Source: JAHDCJ01 sp039028895 (GTDB lineage Bacteria > Bacteroidota > Bacteroidia > Chitinophagales > Saprospiraceae). From it: a DNA stretch of 64,000 nucleotides. This document shows, piece after piece, positions 56,101 through 64,000 of the stretch (position 1 is the first letter of the stretch; each line of letters starts with the position of its first letter). The stretch covers positions 258,900 to 322,899 of the forward strand of contig JBCCHF010000001.1 in NCBI GenBank assembly GCA_039028895.1, in the 5' to 3' direction. The notes beneath the pieces were generated by a model. That model was not told the DNA's origin, searched no databases, and was given only the letters and a program-made list of their open reading frames with translations. The position numbers were made by a program, and so were the translations under genes.

Positions 56101-59100
56101 CCTGGTTCATCACCAACTATCACCTGCCCATCTAATGTAACCGTCACTACCAGCCTTGGCGATTGTTTTGAAAACGTAACGCTTGGAGCAGTAAGTTTAA
56201 CAGACCTTTGTGGCCAAAATGCAGGTTTGAACTTTGATGGTATTAACGACTATGTTGACATTCCCGATGTATCAGGATTTCCCTCAGGCTTATTCGATAG
56301 AACTTTTGAAGCCTGGGTTAAAAAACCGGATAACAGTTCAGGGGGAGTAATTTTCGAGTACGGCTCTGGTGCCGGTGGATCAGCAGATTGGACTGTTTCG
56401 GTTTTGGCAAATGGAAATTTGAACCTTGATATCGGTTCTTTTGATGTTACATGGAGTGCAGGAATCGATGACTGTGAATGGTACCATATCGCAATAACCG
56501 GGGGATTGGCGAACATGCTATCATCTCATTTAGCATATGTCAATGGAGAAGTGGTCAGTATTTCAAGCGTCAATGATGGTACGCCTAATACTGGCCTGAC
56601 TTCTGGTGCAATCGGCTCGGACATTAATAACACCTCATTTTTTGAAGGTGAAATCGATGAAATAAGACTCTGGAGTAACGTCAGGAGTCAGGCTTCAATA
56701 CAGGCTCTATTGGACAACGCACTAACAGGCACAGAATCATCCTTAGTTCTCTACTACGATTTCCAGGAAGGTGTCCCTTGTTCAAATAACCTGGGCCAGA
56801 CAACCCTTAACGATCTGGCAGGCGGTGACAATAACGGTTCACTAACCAACTTTAGCAATTTGGTAGGTGCTAATCCACCTTGTGTCTCTAACTACACCAA
56901 TGGTCCTGCTTTAGACAACTACAGTTTTACAAATGATTTTGGCTGTTTTGATCCAAGTGGAGATTTCCCGATAGGCATTACTACTGTTACATGGTCATAT
57001 ACCAATCTTTTTGGTCAATCCACTTCATGTTCGACTATCGTTACTGTTAACCAGAATCCCGCTCCTACGATGACTTGTCCTTCGGATATTACTGTTGCGG
57101 CCGCTCTAAATGATTGTGATGCGGATGTCACCGTACCATTGCCAGTCATCGACGATGACTGCGGTGGGTTTGTTGGGTTGAATTTTGATGGTTCAGGTGA
57201 TTATATAGTCATTAATTCTCCTAGCAATTTCCCTACAGGGTCAAACCCGATAACTTTCGAAACCTGGTTCAGGACTACTGAGACCAATCCGGGAGGTACT
57301 TTTATCCAATACGGTACTGGGTTTAACATTGACGATTTTACAGTAAGGTATTTCAACCAATCTTTCGTTCTTGAAGTGGATGGCGGATTTGCCCAATTCA
57401 GTACCAGCTTTCCGGTAAATGATGGCGTTTGGCGACACTTGGCAGTCGTATATCCAGGGGGGTTACTTTCTAATAGTGAAATGTATATTGATGGTGTGTC
57501 AATTGCTCAACTTTCTGCAACACTTATTACACCTAGTTTTGCTGCCAGTCAAGGAAGAATTGGGGCTTTATTAAACGGCAGTACAGGTTTTGAAGGTGAT
57601 CTCGATGAAGTCAGGTTATGGAATGTTGCCCGCTCCCAAACCGAAATCAATACCTACAAAGACATTTTCCTCACAGGTTCAGAACCAGGCATGGAGTTGT
57701 ACTACACCTTTGAGCAGGGAACACCTTGTGGAAACAACTCTCCCGTTGCTTTTCTTGATGATGAGGCCGGGGGCAATAACCAAGGGGTACTGTCTACATT
57801 TTCTAACATGTCGGGCAATAATCCGGCTTGTATTTCCAATTATACGCTTGGTGCTTCACTTGGTAATTTTTCACTTACTAATGACTTTAACGGAACCTCA
57901 GATGCCAGTGGGACTTACCCTGTCGGCACCACCACAGTAACCTGGAATTACACCAGTGCAGCAGGCTCCACCGCAAGTTGCACCATGGATGTAACAGTCT
58001 CTCAAAATCCAACACCGACCTTTACCTGCCCTGCTGACATCACCACTACAGCAGCTTTAAACGATTGTGATGCCAGTGTTTCTGTGCCCATACCTGATAT
58101 TTCCGATGATTGTGGAAATTTTGTTGGATTGAACTTTGATGGAAGTGGAGACTATATCACTATCAATTCACCCAACAACTTTCCAACAGGATCCAATCCT
58201 GCTACTTTCGAGACTTGGTTCCGACCGGATCCATCTGCGACAAATGGAACCTTTATTTCATACGGCAACGGCTTTAACATTAATGATTTTACGATCAGGT
58301 ATGCCACTAACACACTTGTTTTTGGAGTAGATGGCGGTTTCGCAGGATTTACACTTCCAACGATCAATGATGGGGATTGGCACCATTTAGCTGTTGTCTA
58401 TCCTGGTGGCCTTTTGGGGAGCACTACTGCCTATATTGACGGAGTGGCACTTAGTCAAACCTCTGCTACTAATTTGACGCCTTCTTTTGGGGCAACCCAA
58501 GGTAGAATCGGTGCATTACTCAATAGTTCAACGGAATTTGAAGGTGACCTTGACGAAGTCAGGCTTTGGGATGTGGCTCGTACGCAATCTGAGATCGTCG
58601 CTGATATGAACACCATTTTAACTGGTTCTGAAAGCGGTTTGGAATTATATTATGATTTCGAACAGGGCACACCTTGTGGAGATAATTTCCCGGCAGCTTT
58701 CCTTTCTGACCTGGCTGGAGGCAATAATCAAGGTGTCCTTTCTACGTTTTCTAATTTAGAGGGCAATAGCCCAGCATGCGTTTCAAATTATACTATTGGA
58801 GCGACCATCGGTAATTTTTCATTAACCAACGATTTTACGGGCACAAATGATGCAAGCGGAAACTACCCAGTTGGCACAACAACAGTTACCTGGAATTACA
58901 CGAGTATAGGCGGTGCAACTTCTAGTTGTACTATGGACATCACCGTAAATCAAAACCCTGCACCGACATTAATCTGTCCTTCGGACGCTACTTTTACTAC
59001 TAACAGTGGTGAATGTGATATAGCCATTACTATGCCTTTGCCCAGTATCACAGATGCCTGTGGTGGTTTAAATGTTGGTATTAACCTGGATGGAACTAAT

Positions 59101-62100
59101 GACTATGTTGCTGTCAATACGATAACTGGAATTCCAATTTTGGCTGCAGATCGAACCTACGAAGCGTGGGTTCAGTTAACAGACCCTTCCCTTTCAGAGA
59201 TCATTTTTGACTTTGGTCAAAACACTGCAGGAGGATTAGGATGGACAATATTCATCAATTCAGGGAATTTGGCCCTTAACCCAGGCGGTGGAAGTTCAAA
59301 AGTATGGGATGCAGACTTATCTGATGGTGAATGGCACCATATAGCCGTCGTTTTAGACGGCGGCACCAACCTTACGGATGTTGATGCATATATAGATGGC
59401 GTTTTAGTGACTCCTACTATTAATCCAAGTGTATTTTTAAATACTATTCCTTTAACTCAACTTTTTATTGGTGGAAACCCAGCCCAGAATTACCTTGAGG
59501 GCAATATAGACGAAGTCAGAGTTTGGGATGTTGGACGATCAGCTGCAGAAATTGCAGCCAGTTACGACCAGCCACTCACAGGAAGCGAATCAGGGCTTAT
59601 TGTTTACCTCGATTTTGAACAGGGAACGCCTTGTTCGAATAACGTTGCTCAAACAACAGTTACCGACCTTGCTGGAGGAAATAACCCAGGTACCTTAACC
59701 AATTTCAGCAATCTTGCAGGACTTAACCCAACACCATGTATTTCCAATTACTTTGTGGGTGCACCTATTAATGGCTTTAGCCTGACCAATGATTTTAATA
59801 ATACAAGCAATGCAAATGGCGATTATCCTATAGGGACCACTACCGTTACCTGGACTTATACCACTGACAATTCATCAGCTACCTGCTCCTACGACATTAC
59901 TGTCAATCAGGACCCCTTACCTATTATTTTCTGCCCTTCCGACATTTCTGTTTTCACCGGTAATGGAGACTGCGACAGAGCGGTTACCGTTACCCAGCCA
60001 ACAATAACTGATGTTTGTGGTAACAATGCAGGCCTCAACTTTGATGGCAATAATGACTTTATTACGATACCAAGTGCTCCTAATCTTCCTGAAGGATCTT
60101 CTGCCAGAACATTTGAAACTTGGTTTAGATTAGGCAGCCTCAGTGCAAACACCACATTTTTCTCAACAGGAGTCAACCTCGGCGTCAATGATTGGACGAT
60201 CAGATATAACGGTTCTTCAAATCAACTGGTGATGGAAACAGACGCTGGAAATCAAATATGGACAGCATCGATTTCTGATGCTGACTGGCATCATGTAGCT
60301 ATTTCATACCCTGGTGGAGTAAATTCAAATGCAGCAGCCTATCTTGATGGTGTAGCATTACCAGTTTTCTTTGCAAATGCAAGCGTACCAAATACCATTG
60401 TAAGTAAGATCAGAGCAGGTATGAGGATCGATAATAACCTGGCATTTAACGGAGATATGGATGAACTCCGTTTTTGGGATGTTGCACGTTCTCAAACTGA
60501 GATTCAAAATAATATGAACAACCAATTTATCGGGTCTGAAACTGGCCTGGTGTTGTATTATGACTTTAATGAAGGAAATCCTTGCGGAAATAATTCGTTA
60601 ATAACGACAGTAGCCGATAATACACCTTTCGGCAATAGCGGCAACTTAACCAACTTCACCCTTACCACATTCTGTTCATCTAACTTCACAGATGGCGCTC
60701 CATTTACGTTACCCACATTTGTAAATAGCTATAATGGAACAGATGATGCAAGCGACACCTATCCATTAGGCACGACAACGGTTACCTGGACCTACACTAA
60801 TGCATTTGGCAATTCAGCTTCCTGCACGATGGATATAACCGTACTACAAAACCCTAGCCCGACCATTACCTGTCCGTCTAGCATTGTAGAACCCACAGAC
60901 GCAGGTGTCTGTGAAGCAGCAGTGACTGTTCCAATGCCAATGATAAACGATCCTTGTCTTGGGAACAATGCAGGATTAAGTTTCGGAGGCCCGAATAATC
61001 AGGTAAGAATTTCAAATGCTTCAGGATTCCCTTCCGGAAGTTCTGCTCGAACCTTTGAAACCTGGATCAATACAACCAGTAATCAGTATGCTAATTTGAT
61101 AAGCTATGGCGCTAATGACTTCGATGAAAAATGGGTAGTTCAATTGAACAGCAGTCATACAATGCTACACGTGGATATATTTGGACTTGTCATCGACTTC
61201 ACGATTCCCGTTGCTATTAATGATGGTAATTGGCACCATATCGCCGTAGTACACCCTGGAGGTGACCTTGCCAACACCCTCGCTTATGTTGATGGAACAT
61301 CGCTTACACTTACAAATCCTATAAACATACCACCCAATACAACTGCATCTGGATTAGCCACTATCGGCCATCCTAACTTTGGCGCAGATGACGGTATGAC
61401 ACTCGACGAAGTCAGACTTTGGGGAGTGGCCAAGACACAGGCCGAAATTATGGCTGATATGGATAGAGAACTATTTGGCAATGAAACAAATCTTATCCTT
61501 TATTTTGATTTTAATGAAGGAATTGCATGTGGGATCAATTCTGGGATCACTTCAATCCCAGATCTTGCCGGCGGTGACCACAATGGTTCATTTTTCAATT
61601 TCTCAAACCTTGGTGGTATACCTCCGAATCAATGTATTTCAAATTATACAGACGGCTTTCCAAATTTTACACTGGTTAACGATTACAACAACACCGACGA
61701 CGCCAGTGATACTTACCCGGAAGGCACTACCACCGTCACATGGACCTATACAAGTCCGCAAGGTGACATGAGTACTTGTACCGTTGAGATTACCGTAGGT
61801 GACAACGAAGACCCGGTCGCCGTTTGTCAGGATATTACCGTGCAAATGGATAATAATACAATGGTAACAGTCAGTCCCAGTCAGGTTGATGGCGGAAGTA
61901 CAGACAATTGCGGAACACCTAATCCATGGTCTTTGTCCCAATCTACTTTTGATTGCACTGATGTAGGTGATAACACTGTTACATTGACTGTTCAGGATGA
62001 TGTTGACAACGAGAGTACCTGTATGGCTACTATTACTATTGTCGACAATACCAATCCACTGGTCACTTGTCAGGACATCACCGTTCAACTCGATGGAGCA

Positions 62101-64000
62101 GGAGCAGCAACAATTACAGGAAATGACGTAGTAACTGGCACATCAGATAATTGTGCAGTTCAAATTGATGGGGTTACCCCAAATTCATTCGACTGTATGG
62201 ATATTGGATCTAACCCAGTCGTTTTAACTGTATCTGATGTAAATGGCAACTCTTCTACTTGTAGCTCAAATGTAACGGTAGAAGATGATACCGATCCAAC
62301 TGCTGTTTGTCAAAACATAACTGTGCAGCTTGACGGAATGGGCAATGCATCAATTACCCCCGGTCAGGTTGATGGAGGAAGCACAGATAATTGTGGCTCC
62401 CCTACCCCAACCACCGTTACACCCAATGCTTTTGATATAAATGATCTTGGAGCAAACACAGTAATATTGACCGTTACAGATGCCAGCGGAAATACCGCAA
62501 CTTGTAGTGCCAATGTCGAAGTTCAAAACAATAATATCCCTAATGCAGTCTGCCAAAATATCACCGTCCAGCTTGATGGGGCAGGTATGGCTTCAATTAC
62601 CGGGGCGGATGTCGATGGTGGAAGCTCTGCTATTGGAGGAATCGCTAGTTTAGCAGTAAGTCCTGATCAATTTGATTGTACCGATTTAGGGGCTAACACT
62701 GTGGTTTTAACCGTAACGGACAACTCTGCTAATACAGGCACCTGTAATGCCACCGTCACTATAGAAGACGACACGGCACCAACTGCGTCTTGCCAGGATG
62801 TTACCATCCAGCTTGACCAAAATGGAATGGGGTCTGTCGGGGTGATTTTAGCTGACTCTGATGCCGAATTCAGTGGCACACAAGGTCAGGATGATTGGCG
62901 GTATGGTTCCAATGCAGCTTTTGATACCGGAAATTTCTCACAACTCCCCAATTTCACTGGTTTTGTCTGGAACAATCCGGGCACCAATCTTGATTTCCCA
63001 CAAATTGATGCATTGGGCGGACATCCTCAGATTGAGAATTTATTTTGGGCGGTGCGTAGATGGACTTCAGACTACTCAGGCCTGGTTACCATTTCAGGTG
63101 ATTTTTATGATCGGGACAATAATTGTGGCGACGGCGCACATGTTAGGATTTTTCAAAATAACAATCAGATTTTTGAATACAATAATATTCCAACTGTAAG
63201 TACAACCTACTCATTTGCATTAAATGTAAACATTGGAGATAATATCGATTTCGTTATTGATCCAATTTTTGATCCTGGTTGTGATGACACCCATTTTACA
63301 GCTCTTATTCAAACCTATGGAATTGAGAATGGATCTATGGATAATTGTGGAATAGTATCAATGGCTGTCGATCAGGAGGATTTCACCTGTGCAGATATTG
63401 GAACAAATACCGTAATCCTGACCGTCACAGATGGAAGTGGCAATTCAAGTACTTGCCAGGCTACCGTTACCGTAGAAGACGATACACCGCCTACTGCATC
63501 CTGCCAAAGTATTACCATTCAGCTCGATGGTACGGGTAATGCATCTATTTCTGGCAGTGACATCGATGGTGGTTCAACAGACAACTGCAATGTAGCCAGC
63601 CTTTCAGCTAATCCAAACACTTTCGATTGCATGGATACGGGTGTTAATAATGTGGTCCTAACAGTTACTGACGATGATGGTAATTCAAGTACTTGCCAGG
63701 CTACCGTTACCGTAGAAGACGACACCCCACCAACGGCATCCTGCCAAAGTATTAACATTCAGCTTGATGGTACGGGCAATATCTCAATTACAGGCAATGA
63801 CGTTGATGGTGGTTCAACAGACAACTGCAACGTGGCCAGCCTTTCAGCTAATCCAAACACCTTCGATTGCCAGAATACTGGTGATAATATCGTCGTATTA
63901 ACCGTAACCGATGACGATGGCAATTCAAGTACTTGCCAGGCCACTGTCACCGTAGAAGATGACACCGCTCCAACCGCAATTTGCCAAAGTATTACCATCC
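53173..64000 (+). CDS. Giant LamG/HYR/CQDI-repeat surface protein (3' truncated by window)
   Basis: The frame is open from the ATG at 53173 to the window end (3,609 codons seen), with a signal peptide (MKSALSFLLSFVLFFSNSLI). Nine LamG (Laminin_G_3) domains follow, starting at 53350, 54316, 55276, 56227, 57178, 58129, 59080, 60034 and 60976. Each has an xNFDGxxDYxxI opening (degenerate in the last), HHIAVVxxGG, FEGDIDEVRxW and a late CxSNY. Each sits inside an HYR domain (TISCPSDxT ... DxCG, then LGSFSFTNDFT ... YPVGTTTVTWTYT). From 61816 eight CQDI units follow (the last cut off), one with an extra domain. LamG domains commonly bind glycans or proteins, so surface adhesion or substrate binding is likely. 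A T9SS sorting domain is expected beyond the window. Confidence 0.9.
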   Translation, partial: MKSALSFLLSFVLFFSNSLIAQQSITCPSDETTTAALNQCSASVTIDPPEISNTETNAALNFDGTNDHLRINSISGFVGGNAARSFEAWIKTSGTGSIMTVFDYGFNSGSSDRWEVKLDNSGRLFVDINGAVKIWDTNLDDGDWHHIAVVHTGGSLSNTIAYVDATLALVSANSTATPNTNNIATVTVGASFPSLLTNLFEGDIDEVRFWDDARTATEISTNYDDELTGSEANLILYLNFNQGNPCEANFSSTISDLAASPTVNNASPISFNNFSGNPPSPCVSNYSFGAPLGSYTVTNDFTGTDDASGTYPVGETTVVWTYTDVSGSTETCDMTVTVNQNPTPTISCPTDVTVSSAFNGCDASVTLDIPTISDVCGNNPGINFDGVNDYLNVSSISGFVTGSAARTFEGWIRRTDNGDNAIVFEYGSPFSNGGRWVVQINSSGQLELYIEGSTKRWNTSLNDSQWHHIAVVHSGGTTLASTVAYVDGVLAGVLLSSSSTVSTSNISAIGIATSLPGNVDYFEGDMDEIRFWSDARSATEIANNMDVILTGSETDLILYLNFNEGDPCENNSSNNPVTDLASSPTANDASIVGFNNLSGGDCNSNYNFGAPLGSFSFTNDFTNTADASGTYPVGTTTVTWTYTSIYGIELTCETDVTVNQNPSPTISCPSDETTTAPANQCFASITLDLPTITDPCEPNTSLNFDGSNDYVGISNLTGFPTGTSPRTFEAWVRKTDLNSPLVVFDYGSNSGFNPDFAISIFANGRLGLDIGTAGKEWEANITDCEWHHIAIAHTGSTLSSTAAYVDGAAVSVAGISNGTLNTASTTARIGSRITGNQNFEGEIDEVRLWNVFRTAGEVFFDKDESLTGNETGLVMYYNFDQGSACANNTGLTSETDLAGGNNTGTLTNFTNLAGAAPACISNYTYGAPVDGFNFTNDFTCGIDGSGNYPVGNTTVNWNYTNTLGTSLTCATNITVNPGSSPTITCPSNVTVTTSLGDCFENVTLGAVSLTDLCGQNAGLNFDGINDYVDIPDVSGFPSGLFDRTFEAWVKKPDNSSGGVIFEYGSGAGGSADWTVSVLANGNLNLDIGSFDVTWSAGIDDCEWYHIAITGGLANMLSSHLAYVNGEVVSISSVNDGTPNTGLTSGAIGSDINNTSFFEGEIDEIRLWSNVRSQASIQALLDNALTGTESSLVLYYDFQEGVPCSNNLGQTTLNDLAGGDNNGSLTNFSNLVGANPPCVSNYTNGPALDNYSFTNDFGCFDPSGDFPIGITTVTWSYTNLFGQSTSCSTIVTVNQNPAPTMTCPSDITVAAALNDCDADVTVPLPVIDDDCGGFVGLNFDGSGDYIVINSPSNFPTGSNPITFETWFRTTETNPGGTFIQYGTGFNIDDFTVRYFNQSFVLEVDGGFAQFSTSFPVNDGVWRHLAVVYPGGLLSNSEMYIDGVSIAQLSATLITPSFAASQGRIGALLNGSTGFEGDLDEVRLWNVARSQTEINTYKDIFLTGSEPGMELYYTFEQGTPCGNNSPVAFLDDEAGGNNQGVLSTFSNMSGNNPACISNYTLGASLGNFSLTNDFNGTSDASGTYPVGTTTVTWNYTSAAGSTASCTMDVTVSQNPTPTFTCPADITTTAALNDCDASVSVPIPDISDDCGNFVGLNFDGSGDYITINSPNNFPTGSNPATFETWFRPDPSATNGTFISYGNGFNINDFTIRYATNTLVFGVDGGFAGFTLPTINDGDWHHLAVVYPGGLLGSTTAYIDGVALSQTSATNLTPSFGATQGRIGALLNSSTEFEGDLDEVRLWDVARTQSEIVADMNTILTGSESGLELYYDFEQGTPCGDNFPAAFLSDLAGGNNQGVLSTFSNLEGNSPACVSNYTIGATIGNFSLTNDFTGTNDASGNYPVGTTTVTWNYTSIGGATSSCTMDITVNQNPAPTLICPSDATFTTNSGECDIAITMPLPSITDACGGLNVGINLDGTNDYVAVNTITGIPILAADRTYEAWVQLTDPSLSEIIFDFGQNTAGGLGWTIFINSGNLALNPGGGSSKVWDADLSDGEWHHIAVVLDGGTNLTDVDAYIDGVLVTPTINPSVFLNTIPLTQLFIGGNPAQNYLEGNIDEVRVWDVGRSAAEIAASYDQPLTGSESGLIVYLDFEQGTPCSNNVAQTTVTDLAGGNNPGTLTNFSNLAGLNPTPCISNYFVGAPINGFSLTNDFNNTSNANGDYPIGTTTVTWTYTTDNSSATCSYDITVNQDPLPIIFCPSDISVFTGNGDCDRAVTVTQPTITDVCGNNAGLNFDGNNDFITIPSAPNLPEGSSARTFETWFRLGSLSANTTFFSTGVNLGVNDWTIRYNGSSNQLVMETDAGNQIWTASISDADWHHVAISYPGGVNSNAAAYLDGVALPVFFANASVPNTIVSKIRAGMRIDNNLAFNGDMDELRFWDVARSQTEIQNNMNNQFIGSETGLVLYYDFNEGNPCGNNSLITTVADNTPFGNSGNLTNFTLTTFCSSNFTDGAPFTLPTFVNSYNGTDDASDTYPLGTTTVTWTYTNAFGNSASCTMDITVLQNPSPTITCPSSIVEPTDAGVCEAAVTVPMPMINDPCLGNNAGLSFGGPNNQVRISNASGFPSGSSARTFETWINTTSNQYANLISYGANDFDEKWVVQLNSSHTMLHVDIFGLVIDFTIPVAINDGNWHHIAVVHPGGDLANTLAYVDGTSLTLTNPINIPPNTTASGLATIGHPNFGADDGMTLDEVRLWGVAKTQAEIMADMDRELFGNETNLILYFDFNEGIACGINSGITSIPDLAGGDHNGSFFNFSNLGGIPPNQCISNYTDGFPNFTLVNDYNNTDDASDTYPEGTTTVTWTYTSPQGDMSTCTVEITVGDNEDPVAVCQDITVQMDNNTMVTVSPSQVDGGSTDNCGTPNPWSLSQSTFDCTDVGDNTVTLTVQDDVDNESTCMATITIVDNTNPLVTCQDITVQLDGAGAATITGNDVVTGTSDNCAVQIDGVTPNSFDCMDIGSNPVVLTVSDVNGNSSTCSSNVTVEDDTDPTAVCQNITVQLDGMGNASITPGQVDGGSTDNCGSPTPTTVTPNAFDINDLGANTVILTVTDASGNTATCSANVEVQNNNIPNAVCQNITVQLDGAGMASITGADVDGGSSAIGGIASLAVSPDQFDCTDLGANTVVLTVTDNSANTGTCNATVTIEDDTAPTASCQDVTIQLDQNGMGSVGVILADSDAEFSGTQGQDDWRYGSNAAFDTGNFSQLPNFTGFVWNNPGTNLDFPQIDALGGHPQIENLFWAVRRWTSDYSGLVTISGDFYDRDNNCGDGAHVRIFQNNNQIFEYNNIPTVSTTYSFALNVNIGDNIDFVIDPIFDPGCDDTHFTALIQTYGIENGSMDNCGIVSMAVDQEDFTCADIGTNTVILTVTDGSGNSSTCQATVTVEDDTPPTASCQSITIQLDGTGNASISGSDIDGGSTDNCNVASLSANPNTFDCMDTGVNNVVLTVTDDDGNSSTCQATVTVEDDTPPTASCQSINIQLDGTGNISITGNDVDGGSTDNCNVASLSANPNTFDCQNTGDNIVVLTVTDDDGNSSTCQATVTVEDDTAPTAICQSITI
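53230..61800 (+). repeat. Nine HYR-with-embedded-LamG units, period about 951 bp
   Basis: The LamG starts are spaced 966, 960, 951, 951, 951, 951, 954 and 942 bp apart. Units 5 and 6 (57178 and 58129) are the most alike (SGDYIxINSP, NFPTGSNP, RIGALLN, GGNNQGVLSTFSN in both), pointing to a recent duplication of one unit. Confidence 0.9.
62836..63330 (+). other. Beta-sandwich-like domain embedded in a CQDI unit
   Basis: About 165 residues (ILADSDAEFSGTQGQDDW, then RRWTSDYSGLVTISGDFYD, DGAHVRIFQNNNQIFEYN, VNIGDNIDFVIDP) separate the first half of a unit (CQDVTIQLDQNGMGSV) from its MDNCGI half. The inserted part resembles jelly-roll, carbohydrate-binding-like domains seen in secreted proteins, but I cannot name the family with confidence. 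Confidence 0.75.
63431..64000 (+). repeat. Near-identical 240-bp tandem repeats at the window end
   Basis: AATTCAAGTACTTGCCAGG recurs at exactly 240-bp spacing (lines beginning 63421, 63661 and 63901), with long identical stretches on both sides (CTACCGTTACCGTAGAAGAC). The encoded 80-residue units differ at few positions, so they are recent copies. Confidence 0.9.

Larger units (their letters stand above)
61816..64000 (+). repeat. CQDI-unit array of the second giant protein
   Basis: Eight units with cores such as CQDITVQMDNN, CQNITVQLDGMG, CQDVTIQLDQNG and CQSITIQLDGTG, related to those at 42.6-50.9 kb. An A unit (from about 62300) followed by a B unit (from about 62545) shows the same cysteine pattern as in the first giant protein. 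Confidence 0.88.

Overview
The window looks like a chromosomal segment of a Bacteroidota bacterium, most likely a marine or aquatic gliding lineage near Saprospiria (the class is a guess). The evidence is type IX secretion (T9SS) sorting domains of both type A and type B, a PorP/SprF protein next to a PorE-like OmpA lipoprotein, SprB-repeat adhesins, a hybrid two-component regulator with an AraC output, TAnnTTTG-type promoter sequences and few Shine-Dalgarno sites. I see no rRNA, tRNA, CRISPR array, insertion sequence or phage gene.

Layout. 1-4.0 kb: the 3' part of a hybrid histidine kinase/AraC regulator, a small lipoprotein and a secreted protein ending in a phospholipase A2-like domain. 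4.1-12.5 kb (minus strand): a tight purine-catabolism operon, in transcription order esterase, allantoinase, allantoicase, membrane urate hydroxylase PuuD, OHCU decarboxylase, 5-hydroxyisourate hydrolase, a DUF6986/CitE-like aldolase-fold protein and XdhC. 12.5-15.4 kb: a TPR histidine kinase translationally coupled to a LuxR-type regulator, then a 62-codon ORF between two terminator hairpins. 15.5-18.3 kb: two secreted proteins, one with FG-GAP repeats and a T9SS signal. 18.3-24.3 kb: an acyl-CoA ligase, a methyltransferase and xanthine dehydrogenase subunits XdhB and XdhA. XdhABC, PuuD, UraH, UraD, AllB and Alc together take xanthine to ureidoglycolate plus urea; no ureidoglycolate lyase is visible.

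24.6-34.2 kb: a three-gene surface locus, a 2,097-residue SprB-repeat adhesin with a type B sorting domain, then PorP/SprF, then a PorE-like lipoprotein. 34.2-38.9 kb: a TPR membrane protein, a HAD phosphatase, an FMN glutamate-synthase-like protein and a divergent SDR.

39.1-64.0 kb: two adjacent giant secreted proteins. The first (4,626 residues) has a duplicated beta-helix, 29 repeats of about 80 residues related to HYR domains (called CQDI units here), an FG-GAP domain embedded in one repeat, seven SprB modules and a type A sorting domain. The second runs off the window (3,609 codons seen). It has nine LamG domains, each embedded in an HYR domain, then CQDI units, one of which carries a different embedded domain.

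The most unusual signals are the nested domains, always placed beside the conserved Asp-x-Cys loop of the host repeat, and a strict alternation of CQDI units with complementary cysteine loss. Together these suggest a modular surface scaffold that I do not recognise as described.
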